Positions 17,598 through 26,295 of a stretch of 64,000 nt of DNA are shown in pieces. The notes under the pieces are model-generated. The model searched no databases and had not been told where the DNA came from. It worked only from the letters and a program-made list of their open reading frames with translations. The DNA is from Gammaproteobacteria bacterium UBA2679. GTDB lineage: Bacteria; Pseudomonadota; Gammaproteobacteria; Pseudomonadales; Oleiphilaceae. Each line of letters begins with the position of its first letter. Positions within the stretch are counted from its first letter, which is position 1. The DNA is taken from the NCBI GenBank assembly GCA_002354735.1, contig DEMD01000011.1, forward strand, positions 62,001 to 126,000, written 5' to 3'. The position numbers and the translations under genes are program-made.

Positions 17598-18731
17598 ATG
17601 GCAAACACCACAGGCACTTTCGGCAGCACATCACTGTTGAACCCGGCTGGTTCGTCTGCGGCCATGACAAAAAAGTATGCCGCCGACGCCCAGAACTATA
17701 ACGACCTCAGTGCACTGCAGGGTCTGAAGGCCAAAGGCGCAGACAAGGCAGAAGCACTGAAGACCGTCGCTCGTCAGTTCGAAGCCATCATGATGAACGA
17801 AGTCATGAAGAGCATGCGTGCGGCGAATGAAGTTTTCGCCAAGGATAGCCCCTTCAATTCGTCTGCCACCGACATGTATGAAGATATGCTCGATCAGCAG
17901 ATGACATTGAATATGTCTACCGGCAAAGGCTCAGGTCTGGCCGATATGCTGGTCCGTCAGCTTGGCGGCCGCTACGGTCTTGATGCCAATGGCGATCCGA
18001 AAGACAGCGCCTCTGAAAAAGCCTCATCCGGTAACTGGAGAAGCCTTGCAGAAACCGCTCGAAACGTGCCTGCGATTCAGCTTCGCGAAGCCGAGCAGCA
18101 GGTGCTGGATGAAGTCGACGCGCTTGTAGTCGATGCGGACCGAATGAATCCTGCCAGGGCTGAGCGCATCGCTGAGGAAGCCAGTTCGCCAGCTCCGACC
18201 GTTGCTCAGCCTGCCGACCCTGTCCGTTTCGAAACTCCGGCTGAGTTTGTCGAGACACTGTTGCCGCACGCGCGCAAGGTGGCCGATGAGCTGGGTGCGG
18301 ACCCCAAGGTTTTGCTGGCCCAGGCAGCACTGGAAACAGGCTGGGGCAAGCACATGATCACCGGCACCGATGGTGCGCCAAGTTATAACCTGTTTGGCAT
18401 CAAGGCCGGCAGTGAGTGGACTGGCGACACGGCTAAAATTCTCACTACCGAGTACCGCGGCGGTGTGGCTATGAAGGAGCGCGCCGAGTTCCGGGCCTAT
18501 GACTCCTACGCCGATAGTTTTCAGGACTACCTCAAGTTCCTGGCTTCGAAGCCGCGCTACGCCGAAGCCGTTGCGGTCGCCAATGATCATGTTGGCTTTT
18601 CCAACGCACTGCAGCAGGCTGGCTACGCGACCGACCCCGAATACGCCAGCAAGATACAACGCATCGTGCAAAGCACCTATCTCAGGTCTGCCTCACAACA
18701 GACCGCTGACCCTGGCGTGGGAGATATCTGA
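17598..18731 (+). CDS. flgJ: Flagellar rod cap and peptidoglycan hydrolase FlgJ
   Basis: A bifunctional protein of 377 residues. The N-terminal rod-cap domain contains VARQFEAIMMNEVMKSMRAA and DMYEDMLDQQMTLNMSTGKG. The C-terminal glucosaminidase-type domain (about 215-370) contains VLLAQAALETGWGKHMITGT, whose Glu is the catalytic residue. It also has YNLFGIKAGSEWTGDTA and the Tyr-containing RAYDSYADSFQDYLKFL. It opens the peptidoglycan so the rod can pass. Dual-domain FlgJ is typical of gammaproteobacteria. The linker (residues 130-215) is longer and more acidic than in enteric proteins. Its stop overlaps the flgK ATG. Confidence 0.95.
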   Translation: MANTTGTFGSTSLLNPAGSSAAMTKKYAADAQNYNDLSALQGLKAKGADKAEALKTVARQFEAIMMNEVMKSMRAANEVFAKDSPFNSSATDMYEDMLDQQMTLNMSTGKGSGLADMLVRQLGGRYGLDANGDPKDSASEKASSGNWRSLAETARNVPAIQLREAEQQVLDEVDALVVDADRMNPARAERIAEEASSPAPTVAQPADPVRFETPAEFVETLLPHARKVADELGADPKVLLAQAALETGWGKHMITGTDGAPSYNLFGIKAGSEWTGDTAKILTTEYRGGVAMKERAEFRAYDSYADSFQDYLKFLASKPRYAEAVAVANDHVGFSNALQQAGYATDPEYASKIQRIVQSTYLRSASQQTADPGVGDI

Positions 18732-21454
18732 TGTCTGGTTCATTACTGAATATTGGATTGAGTGGTGTACTGGCGCATCAGACCGCGCTGAGAGTGACGG
18801 GCAACAACGTTGCCAACGCCAATACCGAAGGCTATACACGTCAGCGTGCCGAGTTTGATCAGCTTGGTGGCCAATTCACTGGTGCAGGTTATCTCGGTAA
18901 CGGCGCTCAGATCACTGACATCAAACGTCTAACCGATGCTTACCTGCAAACTCAGGTCCGTAGCGACACGTCCGTGTCTGCAGAAGTCGGTATCGTGGCT
19001 CAGAACCTCGAGCAGATCAACAACCTGCTCGCCGATCCGAGCACCGGCATTTCACCGGCACTGTCCGATTTCTTTGGCGCATTGCAGGCTGCCGCAGAGG
19101 ACCCGTCGTCAGTGCCTGCGCGTCAGGAGCTTCTCTCACAGTCGAGCCGTTTGGTCGACCGGTTTCGGCTGATAGATGACCGCCTCACTGCACAGGCTTC
19201 ATCGGTGGAGGCGAGTATTCGCAGCCAGGTCGCTGACGTCAATGGTCTGGCTGCGGCGATCGCCGAGGCCAACAAGGCCATCGTAACGGCCCAGGGCGCG
19301 GCCAATGGTAGCCAGCCCAACGATCTGCTCGACAAGCGCGACCTGCTTATCAAGGACTTGGCGACCAAGGTTTCAATCAATGTCATTCCGCAGGATGACG
19401 GGCAGCTCAACGTTTTCATCGGCAAAGGGCAGGCGCTGGTCATGGGCTCCAGCTCAAGCTCCATCGTCGCGCGGGAAAACGAAAATGATCCGTCTTCGCT
19501 CGAGATCGCAATCGGGAAAAATGGACGCTTCGTTCAGATCACCCGCGAGATCACCGGTGGAGAACTGGGTGGGCTCATTCGCTTCAGAGAAGACGTTCTC
19601 CACCCGGCGCAGAACAATCTGGGGCGCCTGGCTATCTCTATAGCAGATCGGGTAAACGAGCAGCATCAGCTCGGCATGACCCTGGAAAATCAGTTCGGTG
19701 GTCTATATTTCAACGACGTCAATTCCGACGAAGCCATGCAATCACGAGTAGTGGCCAATGCAGCGAACGTTGAGCCCGATGACCGCGTGGTCTCGGTCCG
19801 AATCGAGGATACCACGGCCCTCAGCACTCGCGATTATGCAATCGAATTCACGGGTCCTGGCCGCGACGACCTGGTTGTAAAGGACGCAGTATCGGGCGCG
19901 ACCATTACCCGAACCACGCTAGGTGGCCTTTACCCTGCCAAGTTGGAGCTGGATGGCATGGTCATCCGGTTTGAGTCCGGCAGCTTCCAGCAGGGTGACA
20001 GGTTCCTGATTCAGCCCAGCCGTGGCGGTATACGCGGCCTCGGTATGGTCGTGGACCGGGTAGAGGATCTCGCCCTCGCCGCGCCCATCAGGACTGAGAG
20101 CCAGAAAAGCAATATCGGGACCGCCGTCATCAGCCAGGGCAGCCTGGTAGATAGTCGTAGTCTCAATACCAGTGAACTCCTGCCTGGCTTCGCTAGTCCC
20201 TCTGAGCTGACGCCCCCGCTGGTGGTTCGGTTTCTCAATGAAACCACCTATGAGGTGCTGGATAATAGTGATCCTGCCAATCCGCAGCCGCTGAATCCGC
20301 CGATGTCGAACCAGCGTTACGTGCCCGGTGTTCAGAACCAACTGTTTTCGGCCGACCCATTCGCGGTGCAGGTGTCTTCGGATGGCACCAGCATTTCGGT
20401 TATTCAGCCAGTGCAGGCGCTTTCTGGCACGATGCCCTCGGCGCTGCTGCCCAATGGTTATGGCGCTCAGACAATCGCCATAGAAGGTCGCAATCCGCAA
20501 ACAGGCGCGATCACGACCTATCCTGCGATCAATGTACCGCCAAACTCGACGGCAGGTAGTATTGCTGCCGCACTTAATGGCACGCCGGGCATCAAGGCCT
20601 CAGCCTATACCGATCTGCAGCTGAGTAACTTCAGTGACGGCGGTACGCCGGGCACGGCTGCGCTCAGGGTTACGATAGCCGGTACCAATGGCCAGCCGCC
20701 ATACAGTTTCGAGGCGACTTTTGCTGACCCGGTAGCTGACAGCCCCGCCGCCATTGCCGATGCCATCAATGCTGATGAAGGTATGAAGTTACTGGGCATC
20801 GTTGCTCGCTCTGACGGCAGCTCACTCTCGCTGCGGTCAACTGACGGCCGCAACATTCAGGTCGGCTTGACTGGTGCCCCCGCAGATGGTGATTCACTGC
20901 AGTTGACCAGTGCCGGCTCGCCGGCGCCACAGACTCTGAATAATAATGAAGAAGTAGTCGTCGGTGGCCAGCTTGACGTGGTGTTGGAAGACGGCCTGCG
21001 CCTGCGCGGCAGCAATAGCACCATCTTTACGCCCACCCCAGCTACTGAAACGGCCTTCAGAGGCTTTACCACCTCGATTTCGGGCACACCTGGGAAAGGT
21101 GATGTGTTCACCATCGCCTATAATAAGGATGGCTTTGGCGATAACCGTAACGCACTCGCCATGCTCGGTCTGGAAGCTGGCGGTTTCGTGGGCCCTGGCA
21201 AGGATAGCTTCAATGAAGCTTACGCATCCTTCGTCTCCAGTATCGGCGCACAGACCAATGAGGCTCGTTCTGATGCAGAAGCGGCGAGTTCGCTGCTGAC
21301 GCAGTCGGAAGGTCGTCTCGACGCGGTATCGGGCGTCAATCTGGACGAGGAGGCTGCAAAGCTGATCCAGTTTCAGCAGGCTTATAATGCGAACGCACAG
21401 ATTGTCTCTGTAGCCCGCGAATTGTTCGACACACTGCTCGGCGCAGTTCGATAA
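18731..21454 (+). CDS. flgK: Flagellar hook-filament junction protein FlgK (HAP1), very large
   Basis: Joins hook and filament. The product is 907 residues, against about 550 in E. coli and about 680 in Pseudomonas. The N-terminal NNVANANTEGYTRQRAEFDQ and the C-terminal NLDEEAAKLIQFQQAYNANA, followed by QIVSVARELFDTLLGAVR, are strictly of FlgK type. The extra length is in the middle (about 330-780), where blocks with Gly/Thr/Pro-rich beta-sheet character occur. Two of these resemble each other loosely (GAQTIAIEGRNPQTGAITTY and the later GTAALRVTIAGTNGQPPYSF). This suggests one or more inserted surface domains. It overlaps the flgJ stop by one base. Confidence 0.94.
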   Translation: MSGSLLNIGLSGVLAHQTALRVTGNNVANANTEGYTRQRAEFDQLGGQFTGAGYLGNGAQITDIKRLTDAYLQTQVRSDTSVSAEVGIVAQNLEQINNLLADPSTGISPALSDFFGALQAAAEDPSSVPARQELLSQSSRLVDRFRLIDDRLTAQASSVEASIRSQVADVNGLAAAIAEANKAIVTAQGAANGSQPNDLLDKRDLLIKDLATKVSINVIPQDDGQLNVFIGKGQALVMGSSSSSIVARENENDPSSLEIAIGKNGRFVQITREITGGELGGLIRFREDVLHPAQNNLGRLAISIADRVNEQHQLGMTLENQFGGLYFNDVNSDEAMQSRVVANAANVEPDDRVVSVRIEDTTALSTRDYAIEFTGPGRDDLVVKDAVSGATITRTTLGGLYPAKLELDGMVIRFESGSFQQGDRFLIQPSRGGIRGLGMVVDRVEDLALAAPIRTESQKSNIGTAVISQGSLVDSRSLNTSELLPGFASPSELTPPLVVRFLNETTYEVLDNSDPANPQPLNPPMSNQRYVPGVQNQLFSADPFAVQVSSDGTSISVIQPVQALSGTMPSALLPNGYGAQTIAIEGRNPQTGAITTYPAINVPPNSTAGSIAAALNGTPGIKASAYTDLQLSNFSDGGTPGTAALRVTIAGTNGQPPYSFEATFADPVADSPAAIADAINADEGMKLLGIVARSDGSSLSLRSTDGRNIQVGLTGAPADGDSLQLTSAGSPAPQTLNNNEEVVVGGQLDVVLEDGLRLRGSNSTIFTPTPATETAFRGFTTSISGTPGKGDVFTIAYNKDGFGDNRNALAMLGLEAGGFVGPGKDSFNEAYASFVSSIGAQTNEARSDAEAASSLLTQSEGRLDAVSGVNLDEEAAKLIQFQQAYNANAQIVSVARELFDTLLGAVR

Positions 21455-21477
21455 CAGGATTCTGACAAGAGGCTCAT

Positions 21478-22722
21478 ATGCGAATTTCCACGCAACAGTT
21501 GTATCGCAACGGTATCGCTAACCTCGGCAATGCCCAGCAGGAGCTCACCAAGACCCAGGAGCAGATCAGCGCCGGCAAGAAAATCCTGTCGCCAGCCGAT
21601 GATCCGGTTGGTGCGTCGCGAGTGCTCAGGCTCAACCAGGAGCTCGAGCAGAACAGCCAGTTTCAGAAAAATGTGGATCTGGCACAGAGCCGTCTGGAGC
21701 TTGAGGATGGCGTGCTGGAAAGCGTTACAGAGGTTTATCAGCGCGTTCGTGAACTGGCAATCCAATCGGGAGACGGCATCCTCAGCGCAGCTGATCGTAA
21801 TTCGATCGCTCAGGAGCTACGCAGCCGTCTGGATCAGCTCAAGGGGCTGGCCAACAGCACCGATGGTCGCGGTGAATATCTCTTCGGCGGCTTTCAGAAC
21901 ACCCAGGCACCATTCCAGCAGACGCCCTCTGGTAGCGTCGAATATACCTCGGATGAAGGTCGCCGCTTCATCCAGATTTCTTCGAGCGTCACGATCGCGG
22001 GCACGGACAACGGTAACTCTGTGTTCATGGATGTGAAGAGTGCCGGTACCACAATCTGCACCGATAGCAGCAAGAGCAATACCTCCAGCCCGCCGGCGCA
22101 TATCACGATCGGACAGGTGACAGATCAGGCGAAGTTGAATGCCTTCGCACCCGAGGACATGAAGATCGTCTTCAATGACGTCAATACCGTCGCCCCCCCG
22201 GGACCGAACTTTTCGGTGTTCACCGTGAGCGACAATCGCCCCATCGTTACGGCACAGCCTTATACGCCTGGTGCGACCATCAATATCGAGGCCAGTGGTG
22301 TGCAGGTTGAGGTGCAGGGTGCGCCAGCGGTGGGGGATGCCTTTTTTGTGAGAACTTCAGACAAGCAGCCCGTCTTCGATACGCTGGAACGCTTCATCGA
22401 TGGCCTGGAACAAGTGAACGATACACCTGAGGGCAGGGCAACTTTCTCGGCCATGCTCGACACCACTATCGCCAATCTGGACAACGCCGAGACGGCCATG
22501 CTCGAGGTGCGTACCGAGGTGGGTGCCCGGCTGAACACTGTCGAGGATACCCGGGCGGTGCTGGAGGATAACGAGATCATTCTGAAAGAGCTGCGCTCGA
22601 AGGTCGAAGATCTCGACTATGCCAAAGCTATCAGCGACCTGTCATTCCAGAGCTTCGTGCTGCAGGCCGCTCAGCAGACATTTTCACGGGTGACGGGGCT
22701 GTCATTGTTCGACCAGTTGTAG
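21478..22722 (+). CDS. flgL: Flagellar hook-filament junction protein FlgL (HAP3)
   Basis: The second junction protein, 414 residues, homologous to flagellin at both ends. The start MRISTQQLYRNGIANLGNAQ and the stretch QISAGKKILSPADDPVGASR are the standard FlgL/flagellin N-terminal pattern. The C-terminus DYAKAISDLSFQSFVLQAAQ followed by QTFSRVTGLSLFDQL is intact. Lengths of 310-440 residues are usual. It is the last gene of the flg run, and its final 21 bases overlap the convergent DinB-like gene. Confidence 0.95.
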   Translation: MRISTQQLYRNGIANLGNAQQELTKTQEQISAGKKILSPADDPVGASRVLRLNQELEQNSQFQKNVDLAQSRLELEDGVLESVTEVYQRVRELAIQSGDGILSAADRNSIAQELRSRLDQLKGLANSTDGRGEYLFGGFQNTQAPFQQTPSGSVEYTSDEGRRFIQISSSVTIAGTDNGNSVFMDVKSAGTTICTDSSKSNTSSPPAHITIGQVTDQAKLNAFAPEDMKIVFNDVNTVAPPGPNFSVFTVSDNRPIVTAQPYTPGATINIEASGVQVEVQGAPAVGDAFFVRTSDKQPVFDTLERFIDGLEQVNDTPEGRATFSAMLDTTIANLDNAETAMLEVRTEVGARLNTVEDTRAVLEDNEIILKELRSKVEDLDYAKAISDLSFQSFVLQAAQQTFSRVTGLSLFDQL

Positions 22723-23265
22723 GCCCTGTCTGCGCTGGTATGACGCTGTGGTCGCCGCCAGGCCGAAGCGCGGATCAACCTCGCCGGACTGCAGTCGAAC
22801 ACTGATTGCGATGATGGCGAAATGGTGAATGGCGTGACTGCTCAGCAGTGTGAGTTCACGTGCCAGCGTGGAGGGCACCACTACACTGTTTTCCGATTCA
22901 AGTGTGACTTCGCTGCGCACCTGAACGCTTGGAGCACGCTTCTCAATCATATCAAACAGATCTGCCTGCTGCAGCCAATCCAGTAGCTTCGAAAATTCCG
23001 CAATCGCCTGCGATTTGTCCTGTTCCAGCGCGTGCTGTCGTCGCTTCAAATTGTAATCCACGAATACCGAATCCTGGTTCTCGGTCGCGCAATCCAGAGC
23101 ACTAATCAGCGCCAAGTAATTATCCAGTATATGTCTGCAATGTGTGCCTATGCTGCTCTGGAGGTATGGCCGGCAAACCTGCCTGTACTGCTGCGCTGTC
23201 AGGGAACGCAGCAGGCTCAGTGCCTGTTTCAGCGCGTCAATGTTACCCTGTACGATCGGATGCAT
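22702..23265 (-). CDS. DinB-like four-helix protein
   Basis: A 187-residue protein that fits the DinB/YfiT superfamily of metal-binding four-helix bundles. Histidines expected to bind metal occur in SIGTHCRHILDN (near residue 40) and SSHAIHHFAIIA (near residue 140). This is the HxxxH-type spacing seen in the family. Members include thiol-dependent transferases, but no substrate can be inferred. Its 3' end overlaps the flgL end by 21 bases in convergent orientation. There is no reason to link it to flagella. Confidence 0.7.
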   Translation of the reverse strand: MHPIVQGNIDALKQALSLLRSLTAQQYRQVCRPYLQSSIGTHCRHILDNYLALISALDCATENQDSVFVDYNLKRRQHALEQDKSQAIAEFSKLLDWLQQADLFDMIEKRAPSVQVRSEVTLESENSVVVPSTLARELTLLSSHAIHHFAIIAISVRLQSGEVDPRFGLAATTASYQRRQGLQLVEQ

Positions 23266-23480
23266 AGCTATCCTGCCTATATCCTGTTTCGGTCCGACAC
23301 TTTGAAGCTGCCCCTGCGCGACTGTTGCTTCTGCGGAGCACTACTGATTGCGTAGCTACCAGACTAGCCATATCCTCAAATCCTGACCGCAGAATAAAGG
23401 CTGGTCGTCGAAAGCGCCATGCCGCGGCTGACCACTGTTCTGTGACTTGTACCTAACCAATCCGGACAATCCTCGTTCCC

Positions 23481-24092
23481 ATGCCCGATATGGATGTCTA
23501 TCAGTCTTTCAGCGCCATGCTCGCGCGGGCCGGTGAGTATCCGTCCGTGATGCTGATGCTGCTATTCATGGCCACCTTCATCCTGGAGGACCTGGCCACC
23601 AGTTCAGGCGCACTGCTTGCCGCTGCTGGTGTCATCGATCCATGGAGCGCGCTGTTGGTGCTGTATGCAGGAATATTGCTGGGTGATGTTGCACTTTACA
23701 TCCTGGGGCAGTATATCCGTCGCAGCCGTCACGGCCCGCGCCTGGCAGAAGCGAAGGGATTGAGGCTCAGCGAGGACCTGCTGCGTCAACGCTGGGCCTA
23801 CACCATTTTCGTCTCCCGCTTTATTCCGGGTGCACGCCTGCCCACCTTTACAGCGGCGGGATTCTTCGGATATAGCGTGAAAAACTTCGTGCTGTTGTTG
23901 ATTTTCGCAGTAGGCCTGTGGACCAGCATCAGCTTCTGGATCATCTATGGTCTCGGTGATGCAACGCTCGAGCTCAAGCCAGCATGGGCCGGCGTGGGCA
24001 TTGTCGTATTGCTCCTCTTGGGTGCTGCCTGGCCGTATCTGCTCCGCCTGTGTACTGGCAATCGTTCGGGAACACCAGATGAGTCACTTTGA
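23481..24092 (+). CDS. DedA family (VTT domain) inner-membrane protein
   Basis: A 203-residue membrane protein with the DedA/VTT pattern. It contains an acidic start of the re-entrant loop (FILEDLATSSGALLAAAG), GDVALYILGQYI, and the family signature FVSRFIPGARLPTFTAAGFF. DedA proteins act in membrane lipid homeostasis, and several are flippases for undecaprenyl phosphate or phospholipids. The specific lipid here is unknown. Its last 14 bases overlap the start of the ATP-grasp gene, so the two are translationally coupled and probably act in one pathway. Confidence 0.88.
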   Translation: MPDMDVYQSFSAMLARAGEYPSVMLMLLFMATFILEDLATSSGALLAAAGVIDPWSALLVLYAGILLGDVALYILGQYIRRSRHGPRLAEAKGLRLSEDLLRQRWAYTIFVSRFIPGARLPTFTAAGFFGYSVKNFVLLLIFAVGLWTSISFWIIYGLGDATLELKPAWAGVGIVVLLLLGAAWPYLLRLCTGNRSGTPDESL

Positions 24093-25266
24093 ACGCGACC
24101 TGGATCCGGCTGCTGCGCCGCCCATGAAGGCTTCGATACGGACGCTGTCCGTATACGAGTTCTGGTCGCCAGCACTATTCTACCTGCCTGTGAAGGCTTA
24201 TGCGCTTTGGCTCGCGCTGCGCTACCGAGGCATCACGCTGCCGACAGTAGCCAACCCGACATTCGACTTAGGTGGATTCGTTGGAGAGTCAAAACTACAG
24301 ATTCTCGATCTGTTACCACCAAGCCTGGGCGGGCTCCTACTGAGCCATACCAGGATTGCCCGCTCTGGCATGACTGAGGAAGACATCTCGGACGATGCGA
24401 GAATCGCGCTGAGTCGGGTGCATGCGCGGGGCTTTGACTTTCCGTTCGTCGCAAAGCCTGATAAGGGCTCTCGTGGCGCAGGGGTAAGGCGCGTGTACGA
24501 CCAACCAGCCCTGCAAAGATACCTCGCGGAATTTCCAGTACAAGATACCGTGGTACTGCAAGCGCTCGAAGACCTGCCATACGAGGCCGGCATCTTCTAT
24601 ATCCGTCTGCCGGAAAATGATCCCGGCGGCTGGTTCGATCCTGCTACCGGGCACTCGACCGAAGGTGAGATTTTTTCGGTGACACTGAAGGTTTTTCCCT
24701 ACGTGACCGGCGATGGCCAGCGGACACTGCGCCAGCTGATCCAACAGGATCCCCGGGCCGGGCGCTTGGCCCATCTGTATCTGCCTCGTCATACCGAGCG
24801 ACTTGAGCAAGTGCTGCCAGCCGGCGAGCGTTTCAGGCTGGCCTTTGCCGGTAGTCACGCCCGAGGCTGCATTTTCCGCGATGGCAGCCATCTGGTGACG
24901 CCGGCGTTTCGCCGGCAATGGGACCTGATAGCCCGCCAGATTCCGGGTTTCTATTTTGGGCGTTTCGATATTCGATTTGATGATGTCAGAAAGCTCTCGT
25001 GCGTAGCGTCGCTAGAGGATCTACAGCATCTTGAGGGTGTGAAGATCATCGAGGTGAACGGCGCGGGGGCAGAAGCCACCCACATCTGGGATGCTGACAT
25101 GCCAATTCGGCGCGCTTACGGTACACTCTTTGATCAGTACCGCAAGCTCTTTGCCATTGGCGCTGCCCAGCGGCGGCTCGGGCACCCTGTGCCTGGGCTG
25201 CGTAAGGTGTGGGCGGAAATCCAGCAGAACGAGACAATGGCGACGCGCTACCCGCTTACCGAATGA
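24079..25266 (+). CDS. ATP-grasp family ligase of unknown substrate
   Basis: A cytoplasmic protein of 395 residues from ATG 24079. The ATP-grasp core is visible. The first lysine region is FPFVAKPDKGSRGAGVRRVY. A second adenine-contacting segment is DTVVLQALEDLPYEAGIFYI. The metal-binding end is GRFDIRFDD followed later by KIIEVNGAGAEATHIWD, with Asp, Glu and Asn in the expected order. Databases often call such proteins D-alanine-D-alanine ligase-like, but the N-terminal domain is not that of Ddl. The frame runs farther upstream inside dedA; the chosen ATG gives a sensible N-terminus and a 14-base overlap. An amide-bond or carboxylate-activating reaction tied to the membrane lipid protein is a guess. 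Confidence 0.75.
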   Translation: MSHFERDLDPAAAPPMKASIRTLSVYEFWSPALFYLPVKAYALWLALRYRGITLPTVANPTFDLGGFVGESKLQILDLLPPSLGGLLLSHTRIARSGMTEEDISDDARIALSRVHARGFDFPFVAKPDKGSRGAGVRRVYDQPALQRYLAEFPVQDTVVLQALEDLPYEAGIFYIRLPENDPGGWFDPATGHSTEGEIFSVTLKVFPYVTGDGQRTLRQLIQQDPRAGRLAHLYLPRHTERLEQVLPAGERFRLAFAGSHARGCIFRDGSHLVTPAFRRQWDLIARQIPGFYFGRFDIRFDDVRKLSCVASLEDLQHLEGVKIIEVNGAGAEATHIWDADMPIRRAYGTLFDQYRKLFAIGAAQRRLGHPVPGLRKVWAEIQQNETMATRYPLTE

Positions 25267-25282
25267 ATCAGAGCAGACGATC

Positions 25283-26170
25283 ATGGCCCTACCACAGCAG
25301 GCGCCGCGTCAAGCCGGCGCGATAGCGAACAAGAGCGGCAGGAACAAGGCGCCGGGCCAGGAGGCTGCTGCCCCTGCCGCAGCTTCGGCAGCAGCGAGCG
25401 GCGGCATGCTCGTGGCTGAGGTGATGCGCCTGCCACAGCATGTTAACCGGCACAGCCACCCCTATCATCAGCTGGTCATGGGGCTCACTGGTACCGCCGA
25501 GATCGATATGCTGGGTCTGGCGGCACACCTCGACGTCAGCCATGCCTGTGTCGTGCCGTCAAACACCTTTCACGATTTTTACGGCCGACCCAGCAACCAT
25601 GTCCTCGTTATCAACATCGACGCTGATTCGCCAGTCTTCACTGATCCCTCGCATCCGGACCATGCCAGCCTCGCGAGGCTGTTCGACCGGCCTCGGCTCA
25701 TTTCACTCGATAACGGTATGCGGCAGCTCACGCAGGTCAGTATCCAGGAGATACAGCGCAACGCGAACGACAGGGCATTACGCCATTATCTTGGTAGCGC
25801 GATCATTCGCTGTCTGTCACAGCGTATCCTGCCCAGTCCAGGTCAGCACGATCGCAGTCTGCTCGACATGTACAAAATCGACAATTACATCTTCGAGCAT
25901 CTCGGCGAGTCAATTTCCATCAGTGATCTCGCAGCCTGTCTCTGCCTCAGCGAAAGGCGTTTTCACAGCATCTTCAAGGCCCAGATGCAGCAAACGCCAC
26001 ACCAGTACATCATTCACCAGCGACTGGATAAGGCGATACAACTCATCAGCAACACCTCGCTCTCCCTGGTCGAAATCAGTGAGCTGTGCGGGTTCTCAAG
26101 CCAAAGCGCACTTACGAGCAGCGTACGCAAATACCGCGGCACAACCCCTGGTCGTCTCCGGGCCGGCTAG
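25283..26170 (+). CDS. AraC family regulator, probable activator of proline catabolism
   Basis: A 295-residue transcription factor. The N-terminal sensor half has the cupin-like pattern PQHVNRHSHPYHQLVMGLTG, typical of AraC proteins that sense small molecules. The C-terminal DNA-binding domain has two helix-turn-helix units: one in ISDLAACLCLSERRFHSIFK, the other in LVEISELCGFSSQSALTSSV, followed by RKYRGTTPGRLR. It lies directly upstream of putA, in the same orientation, across a 125-base gap that holds three AraC-like half-sites. In Pseudomonas the AraC-type protein PruR activates putA; this gene occupies the same place. An Ala-rich stretch (residues about 27-40) precedes the sensor. ATG 25283 was chosen; the frame is open further upstream into the preceding gene. 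Confidence 0.85.
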   Translation: MALPQQAPRQAGAIANKSGRNKAPGQEAAAPAAASAAASGGMLVAEVMRLPQHVNRHSHPYHQLVMGLTGTAEIDMLGLAAHLDVSHACVVPSNTFHDFYGRPSNHVLVINIDADSPVFTDPSHPDHASLARLFDRPRLISLDNGMRQLTQVSIQEIQRNANDRALRHYLGSAIIRCLSQRILPSPGQHDRSLLDMYKIDNYIFEHLGESISISDLAACLCLSERRFHSIFKAQMQQTPHQYIIHQRLDKAIQLISNTSLSLVEISELCGFSSQSALTSSVRKYRGTTPGRLRAG

Positions 26171-26171
26171 C

Positions 26172-26229
26172 AAAATCCTGCGTCTCAAGCTCAATATGGC
26201 AGGAATTTGATAGGATGCGGCAGGATTTT
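26172..26229. promoter_or_regulatory. AraC-type binding half-sites upstream of putA
   Basis: Three related 10-base elements: AAAATCCTGC at 26172-26181 (inverted), GCAGGAATTT at 26199-26208 and GCAGGATTTT at 26220-26229. The last two are direct repeats exactly 21 bases apart, two helical turns, as in AraC I1/I2 sites. The promoter-proximal copy abuts the likely -35 region and the first copy points the other way. This arrangement fits an activator with a distal looping or autoregulatory site. The binding protein is presumably the product of the gene just upstream. Confidence 0.6.
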
Positions 26230-26258
26230 AAAAGAATTAAGGCCATCCGCCCTATAGT
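26230..26258 (+). promoter_or_regulatory. Probable activator-dependent putA promoter
   Basis: TATAGT at 26253-26258 is a good -10 element. The position 17 bases upstream of it has no TTGACA-like hexamer and lies immediately next to the GCAGGATTTT half-site. A weak -35 with an adjacent activator site is the class II arrangement. The putA start follows 37 bases after the -10. Confidence 0.45.
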
Positions 26259-26295
26259 TTTATAGACTTGGTTTAATAACAAGAGGAGAGGCTGA

